Shown here piece after piece: positions 14,564 through 22,779 of a stretch of 23,862 nt of DNA. The notes beneath the pieces were generated by a model, which was not told where the DNA came from, made no database searches, and was given only the letters and a program-made list of their open reading frames with translations. Positions within the stretch are counted from its first letter, which is position 1, and every line of letters begins with the position of its first letter. The DNA is from an uncultured bacterium. GTDB taxonomy: Bacteria; Bacillota; Clostridia; Oscillospirales; Ruminococcaceae. Made by a program: the position numbers and the translations under genes. The stretch is taken from NCBI GenBank assembly GCA_905215595.1, contig CAJMQZ010000021.1, positions 1-23,862 of the forward strand. The letters run 5' to 3'.

Positions 14564-14606
14564 TGCGTTCTACCCCATGAAAACGCCCGGAGCGCATGCC
14601 TGACCG

Positions 14607-15020
14607 TTACAGCACCATAAACAGCGTACCGGCGGTGATGAGGGCGCAGCCGATGAGGCTTTTGGCGGTAAAGGGCTCGTGCAGCACCACAAAAGCCAGC
14701 GCAAGGGTGATGACCACGCTGAGCTTATCAATGGGCACCACCTTGGACGCTGCACCCACCTGCAACGCGTGGTAGTAGCACAGCCAGCTTGCGCCGGTGG
14801 CAAGGCCGGACAGCACCAGAAACAGCCAGCTGCGTCGGGAGATCTCCGCAATACCGGCCTGAGTACCGGTAAGGAACACCATGCCCCAGCTCATCAGCAG
14901 CACCACCGCCGTGCGGATGGCAGTGGCAAGGGTGGAGTTGACCCCCTCGATGCCGATCTTTGCCAGAATCGAGGTAAGGGCGGCAAACACCGCCGACCCC
15001 AGCGCGTAAACGAACCACAT
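14607..15020 (-). CDS. EamA/DMT-family transporter, half-size (single domain)
   Basis: A 137-residue membrane protein with four or five hydrophobic helices and no hydrophilic domain. It matches one EamA repeat: start WFVYALGSAVFAALTSILAK, the LSGLATGASWLCYYHAL segment, and the C-terminal PIDKLSVVITLALAFVVLHE helix with the conserved Pro and Glu. Full EamA carriers have two repeats (~300 residues), so this is a single-domain form that would have to act as a dimer, as known for small relatives. The ATG at 15020 has AAGGAGG 8 bases upstream and a good promoter. It is divergent from the histidine operon; the substrate is unknown and a link to histidine is not shown. Confidence 0.87.
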   Translation of the reverse strand: MWFVYALGSAVFAALTSILAKIGIEGVNSTLATAIRTAVVLLMSWGMVFLTGTQAGIAEISRRSWLFLVLSGLATGASWLCYYHALQVGAASKVVPIDKLSVVITLALAFVVLHEPFTAKSLIGCALITAGTLFMVL

Positions 15021-15043
15021 GGCAAACGCCTCCTTTTTGCCCC

Positions 15044-15072
15044 AGTATACGCCTTTGTATGACGGAATACAA
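15044..15072 (-). promoter_or_regulatory. Promoter for the EamA-type transporter
   Basis: On the minus strand, TTGTAT (15067-15072), 17-base spacer, TATACT (15044-15049), 24 bases before the start codon. Confidence 0.65.
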
Positions 15073-15114
15073 GGCTGCCGGTAGGCGGAAGGATGCGGCA
15101 AAAATTATGATTTC

Positions 15115-15180
15115 GGAGCACCGGAGCGTCTGCGGACACTCCGGTGCTCCATTTTCACGGGAGGAGTCGGTGTGGTGAAA
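15115..15180 (+). repeat. Orphan hairpin followed by post-hairpin motif, copy 2
   Basis: A perfect 12-bp stem (GGAGCACCGGAG at 15115-15126, CTCCGGTGCTCC at 15139-15150) is followed by ATTTTCACGGGAGGAGTCG. It lies between two divergent promoters, so no plus-strand gene upstream needs a terminator here. Together with the two promoters it accounts for the 370-base gap 15021-15390. Confidence 0.6.
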
Positions 15181-15252
15181 AATTTTCGCCTTTCTGTACA
15201 AACGCACTGAAAAATTGTAGGATAAGAATGGAAAAGACGTTTACTTTCACGC

Positions 15253-15281
15253 TTTACAACTTTATCTAGATAAAGTAAAAT
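15253..15281 (+). promoter_or_regulatory. Promoter of the histidine operon
   Basis: TTTACA (15253-15258) and TAAAAT (15276-15281) with a 17-base spacer, both one base... or two from consensus. It lies 110 bases before the first start codon, leaving a leader of about 100 bases in which I see no T-box, no His-codon leader peptide and no terminator hairpin. Confidence 0.78.
15259..15276. promoter_or_regulatory. Perfect 18-bp palindrome: probable his operator
   Basis: ACTTTATCTAGATAAAGT reads identically on both strands and spans the whole promoter spacer plus the first base of the -10. A dimeric repressor bound there would block RNA polymerase. TrpR-fold regulators (HisR/YerC type) control histidine genes in several Firmicutes and TrpR itself binds a CTAG-centred palindrome, so such a protein is the leading candidate; this is inference, as no regulator gene is in the window. 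Confidence 0.7.
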
Positions 15282-15390
15282 AAGGACAGAAGCCTTTCAT
15301 ACTATGGGCGCGGAGGATGCCGCGCCGGATGTTTTTGTGTATAGAGACGCCGGAATTGTGCCGGCGCAGGGAAAGAAACGAGGGAGCGAA

Positions 15391-16986
15391 ATGGAGTTCA
15401 GTCTGGAGCATCTGCAGCCAAAGGAGCGTGCCTCCTTTGCGCTGCGCAGCCTGTACGAGACGGCAGGCTGCCGCAAGTACCACATGGGACGGTTCGAGGA
15501 GTACAGCCTGTATCAGGAGAACCGCAGCTTTCTGTCGTCGGAGCAGGTCATCACCTTTACCGACCTCGACGGCCGTCTGCTGGCGCTCAAGCCGGACGTG
15601 ACCCTGTCCATCGCCAAGACGGCACAGCCCGCCCCGGGCGAGACGCTGCGGTACTACTACCACGAAAACGTCTACCGTCCCTCTGCCGAAAGCCACACCT
15701 TTAAAGAGATCTCCCAGATGGGTCTGGAGATGCTGGGCGCTGTGGGCGAGGCGGAGGTGCAGCAGGCGGTGTGTCTGGCGGCGCAGTCGCTGGCGGCGCT
15801 GGGCGCAGAGTGGGTGCTGGAGGTCAGCCACATGGGCTACCTGTTCGGCCTGTTCGATGCGCTGGGCGTGCCGGAAGCCGCCCGGGCGCAGCTGCTGGAA
15901 AAGCTGCGGCAGAAAAACGCCCACGAGCTGCGCGCCGCCGCGCTTTCTGCGGGGCTTTCCGAAACGGCGGCAGACGCTTTGTGCGGGGTGCTGGAGCTTT
16001 CCGGCGGCTATGCGGCTACCCTTTCCAAGGCGGCGGCGCTCTGCCGCAACCCCGCCATGACTGCCGCCGTGGCAGAGCTGACCGCCCTTGCGCCCACGCT
16101 GGGACAGGCGGGCGGCAGCATCCGGTTAGACCTGACCTTAGCCGGTGAAATGGAATACTACAACGGCCTTGTGTTTCAGGGCTATCTCAAGGCTTTGCCC
16201 CGCCCGCTGCTGAAGGGTGGGCGGTATGACCTGCTGCTGCAAAAGTTCACCCCCGGGGCGGGCGCCATCGGCTTTGCGGTGTATCTGGACGAGCTGGACC
16301 GGCTGAACGCAATGCCGCCGGTGCAGCATCAGGACACCGGCAAGGTGATGCTGAACGTGGCGCTGCCCAAGGGGCGGCTGGGCGACAAGGTGTATAATCT
16401 GCTGGCGGGCATCGGCTACGGCTGCCCGGAGGACTACAACGCCACCCGCAAGTTGGTGGTGGAAAACCCTGTGGCGGGCATCCGGTATTTTCTGGTCAAG
16501 CCCAGCGACGTGGCCATCTATGTGGAGCACGGCGCGGCCGATGTGGGCATCGTGGGCAAGGATATCCTGACCGAGGCCGCCGCAGACGTGTACGAGCTGC
16601 TGGACACCGGCCTTGGCCGCTGCCGGATGTGCGTAGCCGCCCCGGCAGGCTACCGGGATGACCCCAGCCGCCCGGTGCGGGTGGCCACCAAGTTCGTCAA
16701 CATTGCAAAGCGCTACTACGCCTCCATGGGGCGGGATATCGATATCATCAAGCTGAACGGCTCCATTGAGCTGGCACCCATCCTTGGGCTTTCGGATGTC
16801 ATTGTGGACATCGTGGAGACCGGCACCACCCTGCGGGAGAACGGCTTGCAGGTGGTCACCGAATTCATGCCCATCTCGGCGCGGTTCATCGCCAACAAGG
16901 CCAGCTACCAGTTCAAGCACCGGCAGATGGACACCATGCTGGAAAAGCTGCGCGACACCTTGCACAAGCAGGAGGAAGAGAAATGA
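15391..16986 (+). CDS. hisZG: ATP phosphoribosyltransferase: HisZ regulatory subunit fused to short-form HisG
   Basis: A 531-residue single reading frame joining two normally separate proteins. Residues 1 to ~305 are HisZ, a HisRS-like paralogue: RFEEYSLYQENRSFL, KPDVTLSIAK, RYYYHENVYR, and late strands with EYYNGLVFQGYL and KGGRYDLLL. Residues ~306-317 are a short linker (NAMPPVQHQDTG). Residues ~318-524 are short-form HisG: LNVALPKGRLGDKV, the VKPSDVAIYVEHGAADVGIVG stretch and the PRPP-binding DIVETGTTLREN. The enzyme condenses ATP and PRPP, the first step of histidine synthesis; short HisG needs HisZ for activity and feedback by histidine. The ATG at 15391 has AGGGAG 4 bases upstream; an open frame reaches 15304 but has no ribosome site. 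No internal start with good spacing is seen for HisG. It overlaps hisD by 4 bases. Confidence 0.93.
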   Translation: MEFSLEHLQPKERASFALRSLYETAGCRKYHMGRFEEYSLYQENRSFLSSEQVITFTDLDGRLLALKPDVTLSIAKTAQPAPGETLRYYYHENVYRPSAESHTFKEISQMGLEMLGAVGEAEVQQAVCLAAQSLAALGAEWVLEVSHMGYLFGLFDALGVPEAARAQLLEKLRQKNAHELRAAALSAGLSETAADALCGVLELSGGYAATLSKAAALCRNPAMTAAVAELTALAPTLGQAGGSIRLDLTLAGEMEYYNGLVFQGYLKALPRPLLKGGRYDLLLQKFTPGAGAIGFAVYLDELDRLNAMPPVQHQDTGKVMLNVALPKGRLGDKVYNLLAGIGYGCPEDYNATRKLVVENPVAGIRYFLVKPSDVAIYVEHGAADVGIVGKDILTEAAADVYELLDTGLGRCRMCVAAPAGYRDDPSRPVRVATKFVNIAKRYYASMGRDIDIIKLNGSIELAPILGLSDVIVDIVETGTTLRENGLQVVTEFMPISARFIANKASYQFKHRQMDTMLEKLRDTLHKQEEEK

Positions 16987-18260
16987 TCAAGCTGTATAAT
17001 TTTGACGAGCTGAAACCGGAGGAAATTCTGAACCGGGACATCCGCGCCGAAAAGAATGTAGAGGACGTGGTGGACGCCATCATTGCGGACGTGCGCGCCC
17101 GGGGCGACGACGCCCTGAAGGACTACGCCTTGAAATTTGACTGTGCAGCAATCGAAAATTTACAGGTGACGCAGGCCGAGATCGACGAAGCCTTTGCGGG
17201 CATGGACCCCTATTTTCTCGAGACCCTGCGGCAGGCGGCGGAAAACATCGAGCAGTTCCACCGCCAGCAGGTGCACAAGAATTTTGTGATGAACGACCGC
17301 CCCGGCATTGTACTGGGGCAGAAATATACCCCCATTGAAAAGGCCGGTGTGTATGTGCCCGGCGGCACGGCGGCGTACCCTTCCACCGTGCTCATGGACG
17401 TCATCCCCGCCAAGGTGGCGGGGGTGTCCGAGATCGTCATGACCACCCCCGCCGGGAAGGACGGCAAGGTGAACCCGGTCATTCTGGCCGCCGCCGCCAC
17501 GGCAGGCGTGACCAAAATTTTCAAGACCGGCGGCGCACAGGCTGTGGCGGCGCTGGCCTACGGTACCCAGAGCATCCCGGCAGTGGATAAGATCGTTGGC
17601 CCCGGCAACATCTACGTTGCCACCGCCAAGCGCAAGGTGTTCGGCAAGGTGGGCATCGATATGATCGCAGGCCCCAGCGAAATTCTGGTGCTGGCCGACG
17701 GCGGCTGCAACCCTGCATGGGTGGCGGCGGACCTGCTGAGTCAGGCCGAGCACGACAAACTGGCAAGCCCGGTCCTCGTCACCGACAGCCCGGAGCTGGC
17801 CAAGGCCGTGCAGGCGGAGCTGGAGGTGCAGATCCCTCAGCTGCCCCGTGCCGCCATCGCCCGCGCCAGCGTGGACGACAACGGCAAGATCATCCTCTGC
17901 ACCGACCTGCACAAGGCCATTGAAGCCTGCAACATCATTGCACCGGAACATCTGGAAGTGTGCGTGGAGGACCCCTTCGGCGTGCTGAACGAGATCAAAA
18001 ACGCAGGCAGCATCTTCCTTGGCCGCAACGTGCCGGAAGCGCTGGGCGATTACTTTGCAGGCCCCAACCACACCCTGCCCACCAGCGGCACCGCCCGCTT
18101 CTCAAGCCCCTTGGGCGTAGACGACTTTGTAAAAAAGTCCAGCTTCCTCTACTACACCCGGGAAGCGCTGGGCGAAGTAGCCCCCCGCATCGCCGATTTT
18201 GCCGAGCGCGAGGGCCTGCACGCCCACGCCCGCAGCGTGACCATCCGGTATGAAAAGTGA
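16983..18260 (+). CDS. hisD: Histidinol dehydrogenase
   Basis: A 425-residue zinc enzyme that oxidises L-histidinol to L-histidine with two NAD+, the last step of the pathway. Visible family features: YVPGGTAAYPSTVLM (124-138), KTGGAQAVAALAYGT, GPGNIYVATAK, AGPSEILVLAD, zinc-ligand region LLSQAEHD (Gln254, His257), and the C-terminal HTLPTSGTARFSSPL. Length is standard. The ATG overlaps the hisZG stop codon (ATGA) and GGAGG lies 7 bases upstream, which indicates translational coupling. Confidence 0.97.
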   Translation: MIKLYNFDELKPEEILNRDIRAEKNVEDVVDAIIADVRARGDDALKDYALKFDCAAIENLQVTQAEIDEAFAGMDPYFLETLRQAAENIEQFHRQQVHKNFVMNDRPGIVLGQKYTPIEKAGVYVPGGTAAYPSTVLMDVIPAKVAGVSEIVMTTPAGKDGKVNPVILAAAATAGVTKIFKTGGAQAVAALAYGTQSIPAVDKIVGPGNIYVATAKRKVFGKVGIDMIAGPSEILVLADGGCNPAWVAADLLSQAEHDKLASPVLVTDSPELAKAVQAELEVQIPQLPRAAIARASVDDNGKIILCTDLHKAIEACNIIAPEHLEVCVEDPFGVLNEIKNAGSIFLGRNVPEALGDYFAGPNHTLPTSGTARFSSPLGVDDFVKKSSFLYYTREALGEVAPRIADFAEREGLHAHARSVTIRYEK

Positions 18261-18271
18261 GGATTTGAACC

Positions 18272-19333
18272 ATGAGTAAATTCCTTTCTCCCACGCTGGC
18301 CGCTGTCACCCCCTACACCCCGGGTGAGCAGCCGCAGGATCAGCAGTACATCAAACTGAACACCAACGAAAGCCCCTATCTGCCGTCTCCCCGGGTGGTG
18401 GCAGCCGTGAGCGAGGCCGAGGTGGAAAAGCTGCGTCTTTACTCCGACCCCGCCTGTGCCCAGCTGCTGCGCACGGCGGCGGCGCATTTCGGCTTGCAGC
18501 CGTCACAAGTCATGCCCGGCAACGGCAGCGACGAGAACCTGTTCTTTGCGCTGCGCGCCTTCTGTGACGAGAGCCACCCGCTAGCCTTTGCGGATATCAC
18601 CTACGGCTGCTACGACGTGTGGTGCGGCCTGCTGCACATCCCCACCCACATCATCCCGTTAAAAGAGGACTTCACCCTTGACCCCGCCGATTACCACAGC
18701 CTGCACGAGACCATCGTCATTGCAAACCCCAACGCCCCCACCGGACTGTGCCTGCCCCGGGATGCCATCGAGGGCATTTTGCGATCGAACCCGGACAGCG
18801 TGGTCATTGTGGACGAAGCCTATGTGGACTTTGGCGGCGAGAGCTGTGTGCCCCTCATTGACCAATACGACAACCTGCTGGTGGTGCAGACCTTCTCCAA
18901 ATCCCGGCAGCTGGCGGGAGCGCGGCTGGGGCTTGCCATGGGCAATGCGGCGCTGATCGCCGATTTGAACCGGGTCAAGTTCAGCCTGAACCCCTACAAC
19001 ATCAACCGCCTGACTTTGAAGGCCGGGCAGGCTGCGCTGGAAGATACCGCCTACTTTGATAAGACCCGCGCCGCCATTATGGACACCCGCGCATGGACGA
19101 TGCAGCAGCTGACCGACCGGGGCTTTACCGTGCTGGACAGCTGCGCAAACTTTGTATTTGCCAGCACAGATCGGATAAACGGCGGTGTGCTATACAAAAA
19201 GTTAAAAGAAAACGGCATTCTGGTGCGGCATTTTGATGCGCCGCGCATTGAAAACTGGCTGCGCCTCACCATCGGCACGCCGGAGCAGATGCAGGCGCTG
19301 ATGGACGCTGTGGACAAAATACTGGAGGTGTGA
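18272..19333 (+). CDS. hisC: Histidinol-phosphate aminotransferase
   Basis: A 353-residue PLP-dependent class I/II aminotransferase that converts imidazole acetol-phosphate and glutamate to L-histidinol phosphate. Features: NTNESPY near the N-terminus, PGNGSDENL (82-90), NPNAPTG (152-158), VDEAYVDFGGES (180-191), and the PLP lysine Lys210 in TFSKSRQLAGARLG. The start ATG lies 11 bases after the hisD stop with a GAGGA box over the junction. It ends 2 bases before the hisB start codon. Confidence 0.95.
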   Translation: MSKFLSPTLAAVTPYTPGEQPQDQQYIKLNTNESPYLPSPRVVAAVSEAEVEKLRLYSDPACAQLLRTAAAHFGLQPSQVMPGNGSDENLFFALRAFCDESHPLAFADITYGCYDVWCGLLHIPTHIIPLKEDFTLDPADYHSLHETIVIANPNAPTGLCLPRDAIEGILRSNPDSVVIVDEAYVDFGGESCVPLIDQYDNLLVVQTFSKSRQLAGARLGLAMGNAALIADLNRVKFSLNPYNINRLTLKAGQAALEDTAYFDKTRAAIMDTRAWTMQQLTDRGFTVLDSCANFVFASTDRINGGVLYKKLKENGILVRHFDAPRIENWLRLTIGTPEQMQALMDAVDKILEV

Positions 19334-19335
19334 CA

Positions 19336-19932
19336 ATGGCAGAGCGCATGGTAACGCTGGAACGCAGCACCAACGAGACCCAGATCGAGCTGAACCTTGA
19401 TCTGGACGGCACCGGCCGCTACGAGATCGACACCGGGTGCGGCTTTCTGAACCACATGCTGGAGCTGTTTGCCCGGCACGGACGGTTTGATCTGGTGCTC
19501 ACCTGCCACGGCGATGTGCAGGTGGACTACCACCACACCACCGAGGACGTGGGCATTGCGCTGGGACAGGCCTTTGCCCGGGCGCTGGGCGAGATGCGCG
19601 GCATCTGCCGCTACGGCAGCTTTTACCTGCCCATGGACGAGGCGCTGGTGCTGTGCGCGGTGGATCTTTCCGGGCGCTGCACCCTGAACTGGGACATCCG
19701 CTGCCAGACCGAAAAGGTGGGCGATTTTGACGTGGAGTGCGCCAAGGAGTTCTGGTACGGCTTTGCCCGCAGCGTGCCCGCCACCGTCCACTTTGTGCAG
19801 TTTGCGGGCGAGAACACCCACCACATTCTGGAAGCCTGCTTCAAGGGCGCGGGCCACGCGCTGGCCGAAGCCGTGCGCATCGACGCGGCACACCGGGACG
19901 AGATCCCCTCCACGAAAGGACTGCTGGTATGA
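19336..19932 (+). CDS. hisB: Imidazoleglycerol-phosphate dehydratase
   Basis: A 198-residue monofunctional dehydratase (no fused phosphatase domain as in E. coli), which turns imidazole glycerol phosphate into imidazole acetol-phosphate. The metal-binding repeats are visible: GFLNHMLELFARHG (36-49), DYHHTTEDVGIALGQA (64-79), and later ENTHHILEACFKG. The ATG at 19336 was chosen over a GTG two codons upstream because GGAGG (19324-19328), within the end of hisC, is 7 bases from it. The lack of a phosphatase domain fits with the separate PHP phosphatase at the end of the operon. Confidence 0.96.
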   Translation: MAERMVTLERSTNETQIELNLDLDGTGRYEIDTGCGFLNHMLELFARHGRFDLVLTCHGDVQVDYHHTTEDVGIALGQAFARALGEMRGICRYGSFYLPMDEALVLCAVDLSGRCTLNWDIRCQTEKVGDFDVECAKEFWYGFARSVPATVHFVQFAGENTHHILEACFKGAGHALAEAVRIDAAHRDEIPSTKGLLV

Positions 19933-20537
19933 TCGCTATTCTTGATTACGGGGTGGGCAACCTGTTCAGCCTGCGTTCCAGCTTACAGCAGCTGGGGCTG
20001 CAGGCGGTGGTCACCGCCGATGCCGATGTCATCCGCGCCGCCGACCGGCTCATTCTGCCGGGGGTGGGCGCATTCGGGGATGCCATGGCAAAGCTTACCG
20101 CCACCGGCCTTGTGCCGGTGCTGAAGGAGCAGGCGGAACAGAAGCCCCTGCTGGGCATCTGCCTTGGGATGCAGCTGCTGTTTGAAAAAAGCTACGAATA
20201 CGGCGAGCACGCCGGGCTGGGCTTTATCAAAGGCGAGGTCTGCCCGCTGGGGCCCGATCTCGCGGACAAAAGTCTGAAAGTACCGCAGATGGGCTGGAAC
20301 GCTTTACATATCGTAAAGGACGACCCCCTGTTCCGCTACATCCGCGAGGGCGAGTATGTGTACTACGTCCACAGCTACTACGGCAAAAACTGCGCCGAAA
20401 GCACCCTTGCCGTCAGCGATTATTCCATCCCGGTCACCGGCGCGGTGCGGGCGGGGCGGGTGTACGGCACCCAGTTCCACCCGGAAAAAAGCGGCGACAC
20501 CGGGCTACGGATTCTCAAGGCATTCAGCGAATTGTGA
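19929..20537 (+). CDS. hisH: Imidazole glycerol phosphate synthase, glutaminase subunit
   Basis: A 202-residue class I glutamine amidotransferase that feeds ammonia to HisF. The nucleophile Cys78 is in LLGICLGMQLLF, the oxyanion loop PGVGAFGDAM is present (44-53), and the catalytic His-x-Glu is in GTQFHPEKSGDTG near the C-terminus. The start codon overlaps the hisB stop (ATGA), so the two are translationally coupled. Confidence 0.96.
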   Translation: MIAILDYGVGNLFSLRSSLQQLGLQAVVTADADVIRAADRLILPGVGAFGDAMAKLTATGLVPVLKEQAEQKPLLGICLGMQLLFEKSYEYGEHAGLGFIKGEVCPLGPDLADKSLKVPQMGWNALHIVKDDPLFRYIREGEYVYYVHSYYGKNCAESTLAVSDYSIPVTGAVRAGRVYGTQFHPEKSGDTGLRILKAFSEL

Positions 20538-20567
20538 GCGGGCGAGGACGCTAAAGGAGAAACAACT

Positions 20568-21287
20568 ATGCAGCTATTTCCAGCCATTGACCTGCGCGGC
20601 GGGCAGGTGGTGCGCCTGACACAGGGCGACTACGACCGCATGACCGTTTACGGGCAGGACCCCTGCGCACAGGCACGCAGCTTTGTGGCCGCCGGGGCAA
20701 AAAATCTTCATGTGGTGGACTTGGACGGTGCCAAGGACGGCACCCTTTCCAACTACGACACCATTGCCGCGCTGGCAAAGCAGGGCGGTTTGTACATCGA
20801 GGTAGGCGGCGGCATCCGCACCGAGGAGCGCATTGAAAAATACCTTTCCCTCGGGGTGGGGCGCTGCATTCTGGGCAGCGTGGCGGTGACGGATTTTGCC
20901 TTTACCGCCCGGATGCTGCAAAAATACGGCGATAAAATTGCCGTGGGCGTGGATGCAAAAGACGGCTATGTTGCCATCCACGGCTGGAAGGAGGTCAGCG
21001 CCGAGCCGGGCGTGGCCTTCTGCAAGCGGCTGGCAGAGGCCGGCTGCACCGCCATCATCTATACCGACATTGCCTGTGACGGCGCGATGCAGGGCACAAA
21101 CCTGAGCCTTTACCGTCAGCTTGCGGCAGAGGTGCCCGGGGTGGCCTTTACCGCCAGCGGCGGCATCTCCTCCGAGGCAGAGCTGCTGGAATTGCAGCAG
21201 ATGGGCACAGCAGCGGCGATTCTGGGCAAAAGCCTGTACACCGGCGCACTGGGCCTTGCCCGCTGCGTGCAGCTGGTGCAGGACTGA
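20568..21287 (+). CDS. hisA: ProFAR isomerase (HisA)
   Basis: A 239-residue (beta-alpha)8-barrel that isomerises ProFAR to PRFAR. Catalytic residues fit the family: Asp8 in FPAIDLRGGQVVRL and Asp129 in VGVDAKDG; both phosphate-binding segments (EVGGGIR near 78-84 and ASGGISS later) are present. An AAAGGAG site lies 8 bases before the ATG. The 30-base gap after hisH holds only this site. Confidence 0.96.
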   Translation: MQLFPAIDLRGGQVVRLTQGDYDRMTVYGQDPCAQARSFVAAGAKNLHVVDLDGAKDGTLSNYDTIAALAKQGGLYIEVGGGIRTEERIEKYLSLGVGRCILGSVAVTDFAFTARMLQKYGDKIAVGVDAKDGYVAIHGWKEVSAEPGVAFCKRLAEAGCTAIIYTDIACDGAMQGTNLSLYRQLAAEVPGVAFTASGGISSEAELLELQQMGTAAAILGKSLYTGALGLARCVQLVQD

Positions 21288-21302
21288 GAAAGAGGGAGCT
21301 TT

Positions 21303-22058
21303 ATGATAACCAAACGCATCATCCCCTGTCTGGACGTGCGCGACGGCCGGGTGGTCAAGGGCACGAACTTTGAGGGCATCAAGGACGTGGCCGACCCGGT
21401 GGAGATGGCACGGCTGTACAACGCCGCCGGGGCGGACGAGCTGGTGTTTTACGATATCACCGCCAGCTTTGAGGGGCGCGCCCTCTTTACCGACATCCTG
21501 ACCCGGGTGGCGGGAGAGATTTTTATTCCCCTGACCGTGGGCGGCGGCATCAACACACTGGAGGATTTTGACCGGGTGCTGAAATGCGGCGCGGATAAGG
21601 TAAGCGTCAACTCCGGCGCACTGAAGGACCCCGGGCTCATCCCCGCCGCCGCGCAGCGCTACGGCGACCAGTGCGTGGTGCTTTCCGCAGACGTGAAGCG
21701 GGTGAACGGACAGTTCCGGGTGTTTGCCAAGAGCGGGCGCGAGGATACCGGCCGGGATGCGCTGGACTGGATCAGCTGGTGCGCCGCCCACGGCGCGGGC
21801 GAAATATGCCTGAACAGCATCGACACTGACGGCGTGCGCAACGGCTTCGACCTTGAAATGCTGGACGCGGTGGCTGCCCGGGTGAATATTCCCATCATTG
21901 CCAGCGGCGGCGCGGGCAAAAAGGAGGATTTTCTGGAGCTGTTCCACCACAATGGCATCGACGCCGGGCTGGCGGCGGGCATCTTCCACCAGAAGCTGCT
22001 GGGTATCCGGGAGCTGAAGGAATACCTGAACGCCAACGGCGTGGAAATGCGGCTGTAA
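21303..22058 (+). CDS. hisF: Imidazole glycerol phosphate synthase, cyclase subunit
   Basis: A 251-residue (beta-alpha)8-barrel partner of HisH that forms imidazole glycerol phosphate and AICAR. The catalytic aspartates Asp11 (IIPCLDVRDGRVVKG) and Asp130 (VLSADVK) are at the standard positions, and phosphate-binding TVGGGI (78-83) and ASGGAGKKED segments are present. The ribosome site GAGGGAG lies 4-5 bases upstream of the ATG. Standard length. Confidence 0.97.
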   Translation: MITKRIIPCLDVRDGRVVKGTNFEGIKDVADPVEMARLYNAAGADELVFYDITASFEGRALFTDILTRVAGEIFIPLTVGGGINTLEDFDRVLKCGADKVSVNSGALKDPGLIPAAAQRYGDQCVVLSADVKRVNGQFRVFAKSGREDTGRDALDWISWCAAHGAGEICLNSIDTDGVRNGFDLEMLDAVAARVNIPIIASGGAGKKEDFLELFHHNGIDAGLAAGIFHQKLLGIRELKEYLNANGVEMRL

Positions 22059-22073
22059 AAACGCATAAAACCC

Positions 22074-22102
22074 TTGCATTTTTGTCTTGAATACGATAAA
22101 AT
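22074..22102 (+). promoter_or_regulatory. Possible internal promoter before hisIE
   Basis: TTGCAT (22074-22079), 17-base spacer, TAAAAT (22097-22102) in the only AT-rich gap of the operon (78 bases between hisF and hisIE). The -10 matches the main his promoter, but the palindromic operator is absent here. Confidence 0.45.
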
Positions 22103-22136
22103 ACACAATATCCCCATCCGGGGAGGGAGAACCGTC

Positions 22137-22772
22137 ATGGAACTGAAATTTGACGAAAAAGGCCTGATCCCCGCCATCGTGCAGGATCACTACACAAAGC
22201 AGGTGCTCACCCTTGCCTACATGAACGCTGAAACGCTGGCGCTGACCATTGCCGAGGGACGCACCGTGTTCTGGAGCCGCAGCCGTCAGGAGATCTGGCG
22301 CAAGGGCGAGACCAGCGGCAATGTGCAGCGGGTGGTGTCCATTACCGCCGACTGCGATGCCGACGCACTGGTGGTAGAGGTGGTAAAAGACGGCCCCGCC
22401 TGCCACACCGGGGCAGAGAGCTGCTTTTTCAACGAAGTGTATGTCTCCCCGGAGCTGAAGCAGTTCAGCTGGCAGGGGCTGTATAACCTCATCAAGGGCC
22501 GCAAGGATACCCCCACGGAGGGCAGCTACACCACCTACCTGTTTGAAAAGGGCAAGGAGAAGATCCTGAAAAAGGTGGGTGAGGAGTGCACCGAGGTCAT
22601 CATTGCGGGCGAAAAAGAGGACAAGGCCGAGACGGTCTACGAGATCAGCGACCTTGCCTATCATGTACTGGTGCTGATGGTCAGCGCGGGCATCACCGTA
22701 GAGGATGTGACCCGGGAGCTGGAAAAGCGCCACGTCATCGACCACAAGGTCAAGCAGGAAAGGATGCAGTGA
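22137..22772 (+). CDS. hisIE: Bifunctional PR-AMP cyclohydrolase / PR-ATP pyrophosphatase
   Basis: A 211-residue fusion that does steps two and three of histidine synthesis. HisI (about 1-105): LTLAYMN, WSRSRQEIWRKGETSGN, and metal-binding cysteines in ADCDADAL (Cys73) and GPACHTGAESCF (Cys89, Cys96). HisE (about 112-205): KKVGEECTEVIIAGEKED and the YEISDLAYHVLVLM helix with the metal-binding acidic residues. The ATG at 22137 was chosen over an open frame from 22074 because GGGAGGGAGA lies 6 bases upstream and the first codons match HisI. This HisI-HisE fusion is common. Confidence 0.96.
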   Translation: MELKFDEKGLIPAIVQDHYTKQVLTLAYMNAETLALTIAEGRTVFWSRSRQEIWRKGETSGNVQRVVSITADCDADALVVEVVKDGPACHTGAESCFFNEVYVSPELKQFSWQGLYNLIKGRKDTPTEGSYTTYLFEKGKEKILKKVGEECTEVIIAGEKEDKAETVYEISDLAYHVLVLMVSAGITVEDVTRELEKRHVIDHKVKQERMQ

Positions 22773-22779
22773 AAAGCCT

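Noticed and set aside
14564..14606. Terminator between the 146-residue gene and the EamA gene
   Set aside because: Only a five-base GCGTT/AACGC pairing is visible and there is no T-run on either strand.
15282..15390. T-box riboswitch or His-rich leader peptide before the his operon
   Set aside because: The leader after the promoter is only about 100 bases, with no run of His codons, no T-box-type sequence and no terminator/antiterminator pair.
20574..22745. A minus-strand open frame of 723 codons antisense to hisA-hisF-hisIE
   Set aside because: It runs opposite three well-recognised his genes, has no recognisable motif or ribosome site, and arises from GC-rich codon bias.
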